From: Lichenicola sp964658455
GTDB taxonomy: Bacteria > Pseudomonadota > Alphaproteobacteria > Acetobacterales > Acetobacteraceae
Direction of reading: 5' to 3'
Assembly: GCA_964658455.1 (NCBI GenBank)
Contig: CAZZZA010000003.1
Span: forward strand, 1 to 64,000
DNA: 64,000 bases
Positions 9,370 to 18,323 of this stretch are shown here, in pieces. Positions within the stretch are counted from its first letter, which is position 1. Each line of letters starts with the position of its first letter. The translations under genes were made by a program, and so were the position numbers. The notes beneath the pieces were generated by a model. The model searched no databases and was not told where the DNA came from. It saw only the letters and a program-made list of their open reading frames with translations.

Positions 9370-10349
9370 TGCCGCAGCATCCGCTGGATCGTGGCGACGA
9401 TCAGCGACGGTGTCGGGATGCTGGCGGACTCGAGCGACGGCGACACCGGGATCGGGATGTCCTCGCCGGCGATTCGGATCACCGGATCCTCGAGATAGTC
9501 GAAGCATTCCTCCGAGATGCGCGCCGCGAGTTCGGCGGCCACGCCGGCGGTCAGCGGCCCCTCGCTGACCACCACCGCCCGTCCGGTGCGTTCCACGGAC
9601 GCGATCACCGTTTCCATGTCGAGCGGGTTGAGCGTGCGCAGGTCGATCACCTCGACCGACACGCCGGATTCCGCCAGCGTCTCCGCCGCCGCGAGTGCCG
9701 CGTGCACCATGCGCGAATAGGTGACGAGGGTGACGTGCGAGCCCGGCCGGCGCACGATCGCCTGGCCCCAGGGCGCGCAGGGCGCGTCGAAATCGACCGT
9801 CTCCTTGCGGGTGTAGAGCGATTTGTGCTCGATGAACACGACAGGATCGGGCATCGTCAGGCTGTGGCGCAGCAGATGGTAGGCGTCCTCGGCGGTGGCC
9901 GGCATCGCGAGCCGCAGACCGGGCGTGTGCATGATCCAGGCCTCGAGACTCTGCGAATGCTGCGCGCCGGCGGAGCGGCCGGTGCCGCCTTGCGTGCGCA
10001 GCACCATCGGCACACCGATCTGGCCGCCGAACATGTAGCGTATCTTCGCCGCCTGGTTGGCGAGCTGGTCCATCACCAGGCCCAGGAAATCGACATACAT
10101 CAGTTCCGCGACCGGTCGCAGTCCGGTCATCGCCGCGCCGACCGCGACACCGACGATCGCCGGCTCGCTGATCGGCGTATCGATCAGGCGCGCGGCGCCG
10201 AACTCGTCGATCAGATCCTTGGTGACGCCGTAGGCGCCGCCATAGGCGCCGACTTCCTCGCCGATGACGACGACGGTCTCGTCCGCGCGCATGGCATCCT
10301 GCAATGCCTTTCGCAACGCGTCGCGGTAGGTGATCTCTGTGCTGCTCAT
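9366..10349 (-). CDS. TPP-dependent dehydrogenase E1 beta subunit (AcoB/PdhB-like)
   Basis: Beta subunit (327 aa) of an alpha2beta2 thiamine-diphosphate dehydrogenase. The N-terminus ITYRDALRKALQDAM and VVVIGEEVGAYGGAYGVTK carry the conserved Glu that activates TPP. Also present are the RTQGGTGRSAGAQHSQSLE loop and a C-terminal transketolase domain with VIDLRTLNPLD. It pairs with the E1alpha gene 13 nt upstream and overlaps E2 by 4 nt. Within this family the closest gene neighbourhood is acetoin dehydrogenase, but PDH-like or branched-chain-like specificity cannot be excluded from sequence. Confidence 0.9.
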   Translation of the reverse strand: MSSTEITYRDALRKALQDAMRADETVVVIGEEVGAYGGAYGVTKDLIDEFGAARLIDTPISEPAIVGVAVGAAMTGLRPVAELMYVDFLGLVMDQLANQAAKIRYMFGGQIGVPMVLRTQGGTGRSAGAQHSQSLEAWIMHTPGLRLAMPATAEDAYHLLRHSLTMPDPVVFIEHKSLYTRKETVDFDAPCAPWGQAIVRRPGSHVTLVTYSRMVHAALAAAETLAESGVSVEVIDLRTLNPLDMETVIASVERTGRAVVVSEGPLTAGVAAELAARISEECFDYLEDPVIRIAGEDIPIPVSPSLESASIPTPSLIVATIQRMLRQ

Positions 10350-10362
10350 GCTGGTGACCCGA

Positions 10363-11379
10363 TCAGGACGCAAGGATTCGGTCGAGGCGACGGCCGAGCG
10401 GCTCGGGTTCGGCTTCGCCGGGCCCGTACACGTCCCTGAACATGCTGTGTGCGGCCGGCGGTGTCGCGTTGGCGGTGAAATCGATCGTCGCATCCATCTC
10501 CCGGGCGATGTCCGCATCGAGTGCATCCAGCGTCGCGCTGTCGCTCTGTCCGCTCGACAGCAACGTGGCGCGGGCGCGCTCCACCGGATCGCGCTTGCGG
10601 CCGATGCTTTCCTCGTCGGCGGTACGGTAGGGCGACTTGTCCATCCTGCCGTGTCCGAAGAAGCGGAAACAGGAAACCGCCATGAAACCGGGCTTGCCGC
10701 GCCGCGCACCATCGGCCAGCGCCTGCGCGGTCTCGCGCACCGCCTCGACATCCTCGCCATCCACCATCGCCGCCGCGAGGCCGAACGCCTCGGCGCGCCG
10801 GTCGAACTCGATCGAGCGGGTGGCGCGGTCGATGCGCGTGCCCATGCCGTACTGGTTGTTGATGCAGACGAACAGCACCGGAAGATCCCAGAGCGCCGCC
10901 ATGTTCATGCTCTCGTACAGCACCCCCTGCTGCATCGCGCCGTCGCCGAAGAACCCGACCGAGATCGCGTCCTGCTTCAGGGTCTTGTAGCTGAGGCCGG
11001 CGCCGACCACGTGCGGGATGCCGCCGCCGACGATCGCGTTGGCGCCGAGATGCCCGAGCGCCATGTCGGCGATATGCATCGAGCCGCCCTTGCCGCGGCA
11101 GTAGCCGGACTCCTTGCCGCCGATCTCCGACATCATCCGCCCCGGATCGGCGCCGCGCGCCAGGAAGATGCCGTGACCGCGATGGTGGGTGGTGAAGCTG
11201 TCCTGCGGCTGCATCGCCGCCGCCACCCCCGCCGCGGCCCCCTCCTCGCCGATCGACAGATGCAGCATCGAGCCGGCCGACAACCCGCGCGCATAGAGTT
11301 CCGCGACCCGTTCCTCGAAGGTGCGGATTCGTCGCATGGTGCGATACAGTTCGGGCAGCATCGTGTTCGGCAGCGTCAT
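10363..11379 (-). CDS. TPP-dependent dehydrogenase E1 alpha subunit (AcoA/PdhA-like)
   Basis: Alpha subunit (338 aa) carrying the TPP-pyrophosphate/Mg site: GDGAMQQGVLYESMNMAAL followed by CINN, the GDG-x(n)-NN motif. The upstream segment GGSMHIADMALGHLGANAIVGGGIPH is typical of acetoin and pyruvate dehydrogenase E1alpha. With E1beta it would decarboxylate or cleave an alpha-oxo or alpha-hydroxyketone substrate and acylate the lipoyl arm of E2. The start ATG 11379 overlaps the kinase stop (ATGA), so kinase and dehydrogenase are translationally coupled. Confidence 0.9.
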   Translation of the reverse strand: MTLPNTMLPELYRTMRRIRTFEERVAELYARGLSAGSMLHLSIGEEGAAAGVAAAMQPQDSFTTHHRGHGIFLARGADPGRMMSEIGGKESGYCRGKGGSMHIADMALGHLGANAIVGGGIPHVVGAGLSYKTLKQDAISVGFFGDGAMQQGVLYESMNMAALWDLPVLFVCINNQYGMGTRIDRATRSIEFDRRAEAFGLAAAMVDGEDVEAVRETAQALADGARRGKPGFMAVSCFRFFGHGRMDKSPYRTADEESIGRKRDPVERARATLLSSGQSDSATLDALDADIAREMDATIDFTANATPPAAHSMFRDVYGPGEAEPEPLGRRLDRILAS

Positions 11380-12878
11380 GACGGAACGACCTCGCGCAGT
11401 GTCTTCAGGGCGGGATAGAGTTCTGTGTATTGCCGGTAGAGCCTGTCATAGAGCGCGACGTTGGCGGCGATCGGCTCGATCCTGCGGCCGGGCCGGACCA
11501 TCGCGGCGATCCCTTCGTCGATGCTGGCGAAATGCCCGGCGCCGTGCGCCGCCAGCACCGCCGCGCCGAGCGACGGCGCCTCGGCCACCTCCGGCACCAC
11601 CACCGGCAGACCGGAGGTATCGGCATGGATCTGCAGCCAGAGCGGCGAGCGGGTGGCGCCGCCGCCGGCGGTGATCTCCGCGGCGCCGCAGCCGGCCTCG
11701 GTCATGCGATCGATGATCGCGCGGGTGCCGAAGCCGATCCCCTCCAGCACCGCGCGAAACACATGCGCGGCAGTGTGGTGCAGTGACAATCCGGTTATCG
11801 CGCCGCGCGACAGCGGATCGGTATACGGGGTCCGGTTGCCCTGGAAATGGTCCAGCACCAGCAGACCGTCGGCGCCGGGCGCCAGCCTGGCCGCTTCCAG
11901 GTTGAGCGCATCGAGATCGAGCGCGTCGCCGGTCAGGCGCCGCAGCCAGGCGATGATCGAGCCGGTGGAGGTCTGGCCGCCTTCCAGGATCGTCCGCCCG
12001 GGATAGACCGCATCGGCGTAACTGCCCCACAGACCGGGCACGTGCGCGGCCTTGGCGCCGACCGCGAATTGCAGGTGCGAGGAACCGGTGATCAGCGCCA
12101 GCTGGCCGGGCCGCGCGACGGCGAGCCCGATCATGCCGATCAGCGCGTCGGCGCCGCCCTGCACCACCTGGACGGTCTCTGCGAGACCGAGGTGCCCGGC
12201 GGCCCGCGCAGTCAGCCGCCCGATCACGGTGCCGGGCGCCAGCACTTCCTGCGGCCATTTCGCCCGCAGCGCGCCGAGTGCCAGAGCGTCCAGCAGGCTG
12301 TCCGGCCACCCGCCCGCGTCGGCGCGGTAGTGCCACCGGATCGCGGCGTTGTTGAGGCTGGCGGCGCGGCGGCCGGTGAGGCGCCAGGTGATGAAGTCCT
12401 GGTATTCGCAGATCGTGTGCGCGGCGCGGAAGATGTCGGGCTCGTTGCGGGACAGCCACAGCGCCTTCGGCACCATCCATTCCGCCGAGACCGGACCGAG
12501 CCCGGCGCCGTTGAGCTGCAGCGCCGCGTCGCCGGTCGCCAGCACCGCGTCCGCCTCGCGCCCGGCCCGCACATCCATCCAGATGATCGCCGGTCGCAGC
12601 GGCCGTATCGCCGGATCGAGCACCACGACGCTGCAGCAGGTCGTGGTCGCGCAGAGCGCGTGGACGTCATAGACGGCGATGCCGGCCTGGCCGACGCTCT
12701 GGCGCACCGCCAGGCCGAGGGCCGACCACCAGGCCTCGGGATCCTGTTCCGCCCGCGCTCCGGCGGAGAATTGCGTGGCATAGGGCGCCGCCGCGGAGGC
12801 GATCCGGCGTCCGGCCAGGTCGAACACCGTCGCCCGAAGGCTCTCCGTCCCGCCATCGATGCCGATTACATACGCCAT
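11376..12878 (-). CDS. FGGY-family carbohydrate kinase (first gene of operon)
   Basis: Sugar kinase of the xylulokinase/ribulokinase superfamily, 500 aa. The phosphate-1 motif VIGIDGGTESLRATVFD is at residues 4-20; the C-terminal adenosine-region segment ITAGGGATRSPLWLQIH is present. The start is ATG 12878 (MAYVIGIDGG); the open frame reaches 12986 but the extra 36 residues look like non-coding 5' DNA. It is the promoter-proximal gene of a seven- to eight-gene operon divergent from a SorC-type regulator. It probably phosphorylates the sugar brought in by the downstream importer; exact specificity is unknown. Confidence 0.9.
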   Translation of the reverse strand: MAYVIGIDGGTESLRATVFDLAGRRIASAAAPYATQFSAGARAEQDPEAWWSALGLAVRQSVGQAGIAVYDVHALCATTTCCSVVVLDPAIRPLRPAIIWMDVRAGREADAVLATGDAALQLNGAGLGPVSAEWMVPKALWLSRNEPDIFRAAHTICEYQDFITWRLTGRRAASLNNAAIRWHYRADAGGWPDSLLDALALGALRAKWPQEVLAPGTVIGRLTARAAGHLGLAETVQVVQGGADALIGMIGLAVARPGQLALITGSSHLQFAVGAKAAHVPGLWGSYADAVYPGRTILEGGQTSTGSIIAWLRRLTGDALDLDALNLEAARLAPGADGLLVLDHFQGNRTPYTDPLSRGAITGLSLHHTAAHVFRAVLEGIGFGTRAIIDRMTEAGCGAAEITAGGGATRSPLWLQIHADTSGLPVVVPEVAEAPSLGAAVLAAHGAGHFASIDEGIAAMVRPGRRIEPIAANVALYDRLYRQYTELYPALKTLREVVPS

Positions 12879-13002
12879 CCCGCGTCCCACCCGCGCCCTG
12901 CCTGTCGCCACAATTTTGCACTTAAGATACGCTTGGCAACATTTGTTCTTGGCCGCACTTTCGTCGTTTGGCGGCACGGAAGTCAATCGCTAATGTCGGG
13001 CG
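12879..13002. promoter_or_regulatory. divergent promoter region of kinase operon and SorC-type regulator
   Basis: This 124-nt gap is AT-richer than its surroundings (TTTTGCACTTAAGATACG and CAACATTTGTTCTTGG near 12913-12951), as expected for a shared promoter/operator of the divergent kinase operon and regulator. A GCACTT hexamer occurs twice (about 12917 and 12955). No convincing -35/-10 pair or palindrome could be singled out, so boundaries are those of the gap. Confidence 0.45.
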
Positions 13003-14034
13003 ATGGCGAAATCCTCGATGATGACCCTGAACCTGGCGCACGAGGCCGACGCCGACATCATGGTGCGCGCGGCCTGGCTGTATCATGTCGGCGGCCTGAC
13101 CCAGGAGGAGGTGGCGCGCCGGCTCGGCCTGCACCGGACGCGGGTGGTGCGGCTGCTGAGCGAGGCCAGGGAGCGCGGCCTGGTCAGCGTCACCATCAAC
13201 CACGAGACGATACGCGACCTCGACATCGAGGCCGCGATCATCCGCCGCTACGGGCTGGATTTCTGCCTCGCCACCCCGGCGATGGGCTTCGAGGCCAGCG
13301 ACGGCGAGCCGCGGCTGGCGGCGGCGCAGGAGCTGATCGCGCGGCGCGCGGTCGGCGGTGCGGCGGCGAATTTCCTGAAGGGAAAGCTCGCGGCCGGGAC
13401 GAAGCTGACCGTGGGCGTGAGCTGGGGCCGCACCCTGGAGCAGATGACGCTGCATCTGTCGGGGGTGCGGAACCCGCGTGCGCGCTTCGTCTCGCTGATG
13501 GGCTCGCTGACCCGTAACTCGGCCTCCAACCCGTTCGAGGTGGTGCAGGCGCTGGCGGCGCGAACCGGCGGCGAGGGCTATTTCCTGCCGGTGCCGTTCA
13601 TCGCCGATTCCGAGGCGGACCGCGCGGTGCTGATGTCGCAACGCACGGTGGCGGAGGCGCTGGAGATGGCGCTGGCGGCGGATCTCTATCTGATCAGCGT
13701 CGGCGAGCTGCGCGAGACCGCGTTCCTGCGCCTGCATGGCATGCTGTCCGCCGCCGAACTCGAGAGCGTCCGTGCCAGAGGGGCGGTGGCGGACTCGCTG
13801 GGCGGCCTGTTCGGCAAGGATGGCGTGCCGATCGATCACGAACTGTCGCGGCGTACCCTGGCGGTGGCGTTCGAGCGGCTACGCGGTCGCGACGTGGTGC
13901 TCGCAGCCGGCGGCGTGAACAAGGTCGCGGCCGTCCAGGCGCTGTTGCGGACCGGCATCGTGCGCGGCCTGATCATCGACGGCGACGCCGCCCGCGTCCT
14001 GCATGCCCTGCTGGGCAAGACGGCGGCGGACTGA
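13003..14034 (+). CDS. SorC/DeoR-type sugar-binding transcriptional regulator
   Basis: Transcription factor, 343 aa. An N-terminal helix-turn-helix (GLTQEEVARRLGLHRTRVVRLLSEA, about residues 30-54) precedes a C-terminal sugar-phosphate-binding domain of the SorC/DeoR sugar-isomerase-like fold (SWGRTLEQM, AAGGVNKVAAVQALLRTGIVRGLIIDGDAA). Regulators of this family usually sense a phosphorylated intermediate. Being divergent from the FGGY kinase operon, it most likely controls that operon. The start is ATG 13003; in-frame ATGs at 13018 and 13021 are alternatives. Confidence 0.9.
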   Translation: MAKSSMMTLNLAHEADADIMVRAAWLYHVGGLTQEEVARRLGLHRTRVVRLLSEARERGLVSVTINHETIRDLDIEAAIIRRYGLDFCLATPAMGFEASDGEPRLAAAQELIARRAVGGAAANFLKGKLAAGTKLTVGVSWGRTLEQMTLHLSGVRNPRARFVSLMGSLTRNSASNPFEVVQALAARTGGEGYFLPVPFIADSEADRAVLMSQRTVAEALEMALAADLYLISVGELRETAFLRLHGMLSAAELESVRARGAVADSLGGLFGKDGVPIDHELSRRTLAVAFERLRGRDVVLAAGGVNKVAAVQALLRTGIVRGLIIDGDAARVLHALLGKTAAD

Positions 14035-14070
14035 GCTTATCCCGCCGCCGCACGGTACCGCCGCCTTCGA

Positions 14071-14099
14071 TTGACAGGCCCTGACCTGCGTCCTACGGT
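14071..14099 (+). promoter_or_regulatory. predicted sigma70-type promoter of polyol transporter operon
   Basis: TTGACA at 14071-14076, 17-nt spacer, then TACGGT at 14094-14099. The -35 is a perfect consensus; the -10 is weak. It lies about 275 nt upstream of the binding-protein ATG and directly upstream of the palindrome at 14104, which would cover the transcription start. The rest of the 340-nt gap up to 14374 contains no gene I can support. Confidence 0.55.
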
Positions 14100-14103
14100 C
14101 TGG

Positions 14104-14117
14104 CTTGTCCGTACAAG
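14104..14117. promoter_or_regulatory. probable GntR operator (CTTGTCCGTACAAG)
   Basis: Near-perfect 14-bp palindrome CTTGTCCGTACAAG. It matches the core of the perfect palindrome at 18446-18463 in all but one base. It starts 4 nt after the putative -10 box, so a bound protein would block initiation. It is assigned to the GntR/HutC regulator at 17544 because the same site lies in that gene's own upstream region. The assignment is inference. Confidence 0.6.
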
Positions 14118-14374
14118 CCGTACGGCCATGGTGAGGCAAAGCGACATGGAGATGGCGCTCGACCGCTCCTCGGCTGAGCCGTTTTCCTTACAGCCCGGAC
14201 GATACCCGATTGGAAAGATCGCGTCGGGTCACTGCACCACGAGCAAAGGCGGGTGCTGGCTTTCACCGGCGTCGCCTCGTGTTCCGATACGCGGTCCGGA
14301 AAGCGCAGCTCGCCCGGGATAGTATCGCAACCGCCAGATCCCGCGCAGATCGGCTGGCCAATGTCGAGGAAACG

Positions 14375-15739
14375 ATGCAAGCAAGACCGGTCTCTTCCGT
14401 TCGGGCTGCCGTCACGGTTCTCCTGGCGGCCTCGTGCCTCTCGCCAGCGTTGCACGCAACGCCCGCCAGGGCGGCCGAAGACGTCACGCTGACCGTCGCC
14501 ATGGCGGCCAATCCGCAGATGGAGACAGCCGAAAAGCTGATCAACCAGTTCTACGCGAAATACCCGCATATCAAGATCCACTTCGATACGCTTCCGGAAA
14601 ACGACCTGCGCCCGACAGTGCTCAAGGATGTGGCGACGAATTCCGGGCAGTTCGATGTGGTCATGATCGGCAGCTACGAGGTACCGCTCTGGGCGCAGAA
14701 GGGCTGGCTCGCCGACCTGTCGACAGATTATCTGACGAAGGACACATCCTACGCGCAGGACGACCTGCTGAAGCCGATCGCCGACCTGATGCGATACAAA
14801 GGCGATATGTTCGGCCTGCCCTTCTACGGCTCCTCGTCGTTCATGTTCTACCGGAAGGACCTGTTTCAGAAGGCCGGGATCACGATGCCGGATCACCCGA
14901 CCTGGCAGCAGGTCGCCGGCTTCGCCGACAAGCTGAACCACCCCACGGACGGTGTCTCCGGCATCTGCCTACGCGGCGTGCCGGGCTGGGGGCAGAATCT
15001 CGCGGCGATCACCACCGTGATCAACGCCTTCGGCGGCCGCTGGTTCGACGAGAAGTGGCATCCGCAACTGACTGCACCGGACACCCGCAAGGCGGTACAA
15101 TTCTATGTCGACCTGCTGCGCCGGTCCGGCCAGCCGGATGCCGCCAAGGATGGTTGGCAGGAATGCCTGCAGCTCTTCACCCAGGGCAAGGTGGCGATGT
15201 GGTACGACGACACCGTCTTCGCTGGCCCGGTGATCGACCAGGCCTCCGCCACCGTGAAGGGAAACATCGGTTTTGCCCTCGCGCCCAGCGCGGTGCAGCC
15301 CTATTCCGGGTGGCTGTGGTCCTGGGGTCTCTCGATCCCGAAGACGAGCCGGCATCCGGAGGCGGCCTGGGATTTCATCTCCTGGGTCACCAGCCAGGAC
15401 TATATCAAACTCGCCGGCGAGAAGGCAGGCTGGGACAACGTCCCGCCCGGCTCGCGTCACTCCACCTACCAGATCGCCGACTACAAGCAGGCCACCGCCG
15501 CCTATTCCAGCCTGACGCTGAGTTCGATCGACCACGCCAACCCGAACCACCCGACGGTGCAGCCGGTTCCCTACACCGGGGTTCAATACGTCTCCATCCC
15601 GGAATTCGTGCAGATCGGCGATTTCGTCTCGCAGCAGATCGCCGGAGCCATCAGCGGCGCGATGACCGTCGATAAGGCGCTGCGGATCAGCCAGGACCGG
15701 GTATCGAAGATCATGGATGACGCCGGGTACGGCGACTGA
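14375..15739 (+). CDS. polyol/sugar ABC transporter substrate-binding protein (SmoE/MalE type)
   Basis: Extracytoplasmic solute-binding protein family 1, 454 aa. A Sec signal peptide spans residues 1-33 (hydrophobic core AAVTVLLAASCL, cleavage near ARA-AED). The mature part has VTLTVAMAANPQMETAEKLINQFYAKYP and the segment YDDTVFAGPV typical of sorbitol/mannitol-type binding proteins. The ATG at 14375 is chosen because GAGGA lies 4 nt upstream and it starts the signal peptide; the frame is open back to 14210. The stop overlaps the first permease by 23 nt. Confidence 0.9.
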   Translation: MQARPVSSVRAAVTVLLAASCLSPALHATPARAAEDVTLTVAMAANPQMETAEKLINQFYAKYPHIKIHFDTLPENDLRPTVLKDVATNSGQFDVVMIGSYEVPLWAQKGWLADLSTDYLTKDTSYAQDDLLKPIADLMRYKGDMFGLPFYGSSSFMFYRKDLFQKAGITMPDHPTWQQVAGFADKLNHPTDGVSGICLRGVPGWGQNLAAITTVINAFGGRWFDEKWHPQLTAPDTRKAVQFYVDLLRRSGQPDAAKDGWQECLQLFTQGKVAMWYDDTVFAGPVIDQASATVKGNIGFALAPSAVQPYSGWLWSWGLSIPKTSRHPEAAWDFISWVTSQDYIKLAGEKAGWDNVPPGSRHSTYQIADYKQATAAYSSLTLSSIDHANPNHPTVQPVPYTGVQYVSIPEFVQIGDFVSQQIAGAISGAMTVDKALRISQDRVSKIMDDAGYGD

Positions 15740-16703
15740 AGGCGGAACGAGGCGGCAAGCGGTGCCTCCGCCCGTGACGGCGGCCTCCCCGGCCGGCACC
15801 GCCGCCGGCCAGCCTTGGGGATCGTCGGGCCGGCGCGCGGCATGGAACCGGCGCCTGCCGTTGCTTCCGGCGCTCGTGCTCGTGCTGGCGCTGACGCAAC
15901 TGCCGTTCGTCATGACGATCTACTACAGCCTGTTGCGCTGGAACCTGCTCGGCTCGCATGCGCCGCGCTTCGTCGGTCTGCGAAACTACCTGTATGCGGT
16001 CACGGACGCGACCCTAGGCCAGGCGCTGCTCACCACCTTGATGATGACGGGCGCCATCGTGCTGCTGTCGCTTCTCTGCGGCACACTGCTCGCGATCGGC
16101 CTGAACCGGTCGTTTCCCGGGCGCGTGGTGGTCCGGACCCTCGCGGTGATGCCGTTCTTCCTGATGCCGGTGGCAAGCGCCCTCTTCTTCAAGTCGGCCT
16201 TCTTCGATCCGAGCTTCGGGCTGCTCGGCTGGATCAGCGCCAGCGTCGGACTTGGCCGGGTGAACTGGCTCAGCCAGCATGGCATGCTCTGCATCGTGCT
16301 GGTCTCCGCATGGCAATGGACCTCCTTCGTCTTGATGATCGTGCTGGCAGGGCTGCAATCCTTTCCCGACGAGTTGGAGGAAGCGGCACTCGTCGACGGC
16401 GCGAGACCGCGGCAGATCTTCTTCGGGCTGGTGCTCCCGCACCTCAAGCCATTCCTCGAGCTTTCGGGCCTGCTTGTCGCGATGTACGTGCTCGAGAACT
16501 TCGCCGCGATCTCGCAACTCACCGCCGGCGGTCCGGCTTTCGCGACCACCAACCTTTCCTACTATGTCTATCTGCAAGCCTTCAGCGCCTTCGATATCGG
16601 CCACGCCTCGGCCTATGCCGCGATCGCCCTGGTGGTCGCGATCGTCATCGTGACACCGCTGTTGCGGCTGGTCTCCGGAATCATGCGGGAGGCGGGCCGA
16701 TGA
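15717..16703 (+). CDS. carbohydrate ABC transporter permease (MalF/SmoF type)
   Basis: First of two heterologous permease subunits, 328 aa, about six membrane helices. A Pro/Ala-rich cytoplasmic tail of about 40 residues precedes helix 1 (LPLLPALVLVLALTQLPFVM). The EAA loop is present as LEEAALVDGARPRQIFFGLVLP, the docking site for the ATPase. The ATG at 15717 lies inside the binding-protein 3' end; a later start cannot be excluded. The stop overlaps the next gene (ATGA). Confidence 0.9.
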   Translation: MTPGTATEGGTRRQAVPPPVTAASPAGTAAGQPWGSSGRRAAWNRRLPLLPALVLVLALTQLPFVMTIYYSLLRWNLLGSHAPRFVGLRNYLYAVTDATLGQALLTTLMMTGAIVLLSLLCGTLLAIGLNRSFPGRVVVRTLAVMPFFLMPVASALFFKSAFFDPSFGLLGWISASVGLGRVNWLSQHGMLCIVLVSAWQWTSFVLMIVLAGLQSFPDELEEAALVDGARPRQIFFGLVLPHLKPFLELSGLLVAMYVLENFAAISQLTAGGPAFATTNLSYYVYLQAFSAFDIGHASAYAAIALVVAIVIVTPLLRLVSGIMREAGR

Positions 16704-17527
16704 GCGGGCGGCCTTCCCGCCTCGAACGTCGCCTGACGCCAGCAGCGCTGCTGACCTGGCTGGGCGGCCTGGTGATGGCAGCACCGGTGGCGTGGATGGT
16801 ACTGACGGGCTTCAAGACCGAGGAACAGGCGGTGACGTTCCCGCCACGGATCCTCCTCCTGCCGACCTTCGCGCACTATGTCGCGGCATTCCGCAGCGGC
16901 CTCCTGTCGTTCGGCTGGAGTTCGGTGCTGGCGTCGGTCATCTCCACATCGCTGGTCATCATGCTGGCGATCCCGGCTGCGTACGCGCTATCGATCAAGC
17001 CCGCGCCGAAAAGCAGGGATGTGCTGTTCTTCTTCATTTCCACGAAGATGATGCCTGCCGCGGCCGGCATCGTGCCGCTCTATCTTCTCGCGCGGGATCT
17101 GCATCTGCTCGACACCCATCTGGTGCTCATCATCCTGTATGTCGGCATGAACCTGCCGCTGGCGATCTGGATGATCAGGTCGTTCATGATCGACGTGCCG
17201 AGAGAGATCCTGGAGGCGGCGCGGATGGATGGGGCGTCGCGCTGGGACGAGATGATCCGCATCATCCTGCCGTTGACCAGGCCGGGCGTTGCCTCGACCG
17301 CCCTGCTCTGCTTCGTGTTCGCCTGGAACGAGTATTTCCTGGCGGTGAACTTCACCACCACGGCCGGCACCCTTCCGGTATTCCTGCAGAAGTTCCTGAG
17401 CTTCGGCAAGCTCTACACCGCCCAGGTCGCTGCCGTCGCGACCCTCGTCAACATCCCGGTCGTGATCGCCGGCTGCATCGCCCAGCGCAACCTGGTGCGC
17501 GGCCTGACCTTCGGCGCCGTCAAGTGA
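16700..17527 (+). CDS. carbohydrate ABC transporter permease (MalG/SmoG type)
   Basis: Second permease subunit, 275 aa, six predicted helices, EAA loop ILEAARMDGASRWDEMIRIILP. ATG 16700 overlaps the upstream stop. No ABC ATPase follows: the operon ends here and meets the GntR gene tail-to-tail with a 16-nt gap. The ATPase must be supplied in trans by a shared MalK/UgpC-type protein. The RbsA-type ATPases nearby belong to a different transporter class. Confidence 0.9.
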   Translation: MSGRPSRLERRLTPAALLTWLGGLVMAAPVAWMVLTGFKTEEQAVTFPPRILLLPTFAHYVAAFRSGLLSFGWSSVLASVISTSLVIMLAIPAAYALSIKPAPKSRDVLFFFISTKMMPAAAGIVPLYLLARDLHLLDTHLVLIILYVGMNLPLAIWMIRSFMIDVPREILEAARMDGASRWDEMIRIILPLTRPGVASTALLCFVFAWNEYFLAVNFTTTAGTLPVFLQKFLSFGKLYTAQVAAVATLVNIPVVIAGCIAQRNLVRGLTFGAVK

Positions 17528-17543
17528 AGGTCCGTCTCCTGGA

Positions 17544-18323
17544 TCAGTCCGGAAGCTTGTCGCTCTGGACCTCGATCTCGACAGGAACCTTGTCGCTGCG
17601 GAGCCAGGACAGGTAGTAGTCGAAGTGGCACTCGGCGGCGTCCCACGATACCGACTGGATGAGGAGCAGGGGAAAACCCGGCCTGACTTCCAGATGTTTC
17701 GCAAGCGTGCGGCCGGCGCTGACGGCGGACAGCGACCGTCGCGCGCCATGAACGTGCCATCCAGCCTGCCGCAGCACGTTGTTCAGCGAGGCGCTGCCGC
17801 TCAGGGCTTCGCCGTCGCCGATTACCGGGGCCAGGCCCGGGAGAAGATAGTTCAGGCCATAGAGCGCCAGGCCGCCATCCAGTCGGCGCAGGCGTTCGAC
17901 GACCACCCCCTTGCTTTCCGCCGGCAGCCTGAGCGCCTCGAGCGCCGCCATCGGCAGGACCTCGAACCCCACCTTCAGTACCTTGGTATCGACCACGCGC
18001 TTGTTGAAACGCGTTTCCGCCTCGGAAAAGCCTTCGGCGAATTGCAGCTTCCAGCTCGGCGCGGGCGGCGTCGAGACGAAGGCGCCCCGCCGGTGCACGA
18101 TCCGGATCTGTCCGCGCTCCTGCAGCAGCCGGAGCGTTTCGCGCACGGTATGACGCGACAAGCCGAACTGCCGGCAAAGCTGGGTCTCGCTCGGCAGGGG
18201 ATCGCCGACGCCGAACCGTCCGGACGCGATCTTGTCCTCAATCCACTTGACCAACTGCTGGTAGAATGGTTCGGGCGAGCCACGATCAATCGCAAAACCT
18301 GCAGCCATCGTCCCATCGAGCAT
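17544..18323 (-). CDS. GntR family transcriptional regulator (HutC/UTRA subfamily)
   Basis: Regulator of 259 aa. The N-terminal winged helix (FYQQLVKWIEDKIASGRFGVGDPLPSE continuing to LSRHTVRETLRLL, about residues 20-72) is followed by a UTRA ligand-binding domain (about 95-240) with RFNKRVVDTKVL and LLLIQSVSWDAAECHFDYYLSW. Start ATG 18323 is chosen; ATG 18308 is also possible, and the long upstream extension to 18551 is Arg-rich and unlikely. Its gene lies between two importer operons, and both have a matching palindrome at the promoter. It therefore probably represses both and perhaps itself. Confidence 0.9.
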   Translation of the reverse strand: MLDGTMAAGFAIDRGSPEPFYQQLVKWIEDKIASGRFGVGDPLPSETQLCRQFGLSRHTVRETLRLLQERGQIRIVHRRGAFVSTPPAPSWKLQFAEGFSEAETRFNKRVVDTKVLKVGFEVLPMAALEALRLPAESKGVVVERLRRLDGGLALYGLNYLLPGLAPVIGDGEALSGSASLNNVLRQAGWHVHGARRSLSAVSAGRTLAKHLEVRPGFPLLLIQSVSWDAAECHFDYYLSWLRSDKVPVEIEVQSDKLPD

